Shown here one piece after another: positions 63,374 through 64,000 of a DNA stretch of 64,000 nucleotides. Origin of the DNA: Humibacillus sp. DSM 29435 (lineage in GTDB: Bacteria; Actinomycetota; Actinomycetes; Actinomycetales; Dermatophilaceae); the NCBI RefSeq assembly GCF_001758225.1, contig NZ_MAST01000001.1:310001-374000 (forward strand), in the 5' to 3' direction. The first letter of the stretch is position 1. Each line of letters opens with the position of its first letter. A program made the translations under genes and the position numbers. The notes below the pieces were generated by a model. The model made no database searches. It was not told the origin of the DNA and saw only the letters and a program-made list of their open reading frames with translations.

Positions 63374-64000
63374 ATGACCACCACCGTCTCCCGCGAGCAC
63401 ACCGTCGAGCAGAAGCGCGTCCTGGCGACCGCGATCCCCGGCCCCAGGTCGGCCGCCCTGCAGCAGCGCAAGACCGCTGCGGTGTCGTCGGGCGTCAGCA
63501 CCGGGCTCCCGGTCTACATCGAGCGCGCGGCGGGCGGCATCCTCGTCGATGTCGACGGCAACCAGCTCATCGACTTCGGGTCGGGCATCGCTGTGACGAC
63601 GGTCGGCAACGCCGCGCCGCGAGTGGTCGAGCGGGTGACCGCCCAGGTCGCCGACTTCACCCACACCTGCTTCATGGTCACCCCCTACGAGGAGTACCTC
63701 GAGGTGGCTGAGGCCCTCAACGAGCTGACCCCTGGAGACCACGAGAAGCGTTCGGCCCTGTTCAACTCCGGCGCCGAGGCGGTCGAGAACGCGGTCAAGG
63801 TGGCCCGGTACTTCACCGGTCGACAGGCGGTCGTCGCGCTCGACCACGGCTACCACGGCCGCACCAACCTCACGATGGCGCTCACGGCCAAGAACATGCC
63901 CTACAAGCAGGGGTTCGGGCCGTTCGCGAACGAGATCTACCGCGCCCCGATGAGCTACCCCTTCCGCTGGCCCGGCGGCCCGGCCGACTGCGCGAAGGAG
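63374..64000 (+). CDS. gabT: 4-aminobutyrate aminotransferase, 5' part (runs off the window)
   Basis: An open frame from ATG 63374 to the window end gives 209 residues. It matches class III aminotransferases of the GabT type: LPVYIERAAGGILVDVDGNQ, DFGSGIAVTTVGN, FNSGAEAVENAVKVARYFTG and ALDHGYHGRTNLTMALTAK. The catalytic Lys lies past the end. GabT transfers the amino group of GABA to 2-oxoglutarate. It is divergent from the mod operon. Confidence 0.93.
   Translation, partial: MTTTVSREHTVEQKRVLATAIPGPRSAALQQRKTAAVSSGVSTGLPVYIERAAGGILVDVDGNQLIDFGSGIAVTTVGNAAPRVVERVTAQVADFTHTCFMVTPYEEYLEVAEALNELTPGDHEKRSALFNSGAEAVENAVKVARYFTGRQAVVALDHGYHGRTNLTMALTAKNMPYKQGFGPFANEIYRAPMSYPFRWPGGPADCAKE

Overview
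The window is high-GC, gene-dense DNA from an actinobacterium. Supporting signs are strong G/C preference at third codon positions, many GTG starts, 4-nt stop/start overlaps, Lsr2, a Ku/LigD end-joining pair, DisA next to RadA, an F420/PPOX-type protein and SigE-family sigma sequence. Gene content and order (ftsH-folE-folP-folBK-DUF3180; DUF2520-panC-nadB-nadC; radA-disA-mutY) fit the Intrasporangiaceae/Micrococcales, but the genus cannot be fixed by eye. I saw no rRNA, tRNA, CRISPR array, transposase or prophage gene.

Layout. 1-5204: cell-envelope protease FtsH, then the folate operon. 5283-6413: class V aminotransferase. 6414-14110: an accessory island of small and poorly known genes. It holds an orphan GyrB-type ATPase domain, a coiled-coil protein, a ParE/Phd pair, a VapBC pair, a LanC-like protein with a Cys-Cys-Gly metal motif, an acidic unknown and a Sel1-type repeat protein. 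It is bordered by one intact and one broken copy of a DUF1801-type gene. 14122-19013: lipoprotein, a stand-alone divergent NuoD homologue, P450, VOC protein, CopC, and a MidA/NDUFAF7-type methyltransferase. 19046-23602: DUF2520 protein and pantothenate/NAD biosynthesis. 23642-31374: methyltransferase, Cys-rich protein, ankyrin protein, TetR with an ABC-2 exporter, isomerase, two DUF202 proteins, methionine aminopeptidase.

31416-34953: SDR, Ku and, head to head, split LigD ligase and polymerase genes. 35162-38128: Lsr2, a small membrane protein and an MMPL transporter. 38235-41657: RadA, DisA and MutY, a genome-maintenance block. 41661-46940: zinc ribbon, PPOX protein, gluconate permease and kinase, three-gene ABC-2 transporter. 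47049-50104: aromatic-carotenoid end-group genes crtYc-crtYd-crtT-crtU. 50192-55059: SDR, secreted subtilase, hydrolase, FAD oxidase. 55097-57078: a sigma-factor fusion remnant, ArfB, DUF952 and a nine-copy 51-bp minisatellite. 57115-63155: SDR and acyl-CoA dehydrogenase, SCO1, and the molybdate operon. 63374-end: 5' part of gabT.

The least explained material is the 6.4-14.1 kb island, the NuoD-like/MidA-like neighbourhood and the sigma chimera at 55.1-55.7 kb. Function calls are from reading protein sequences without database searches.
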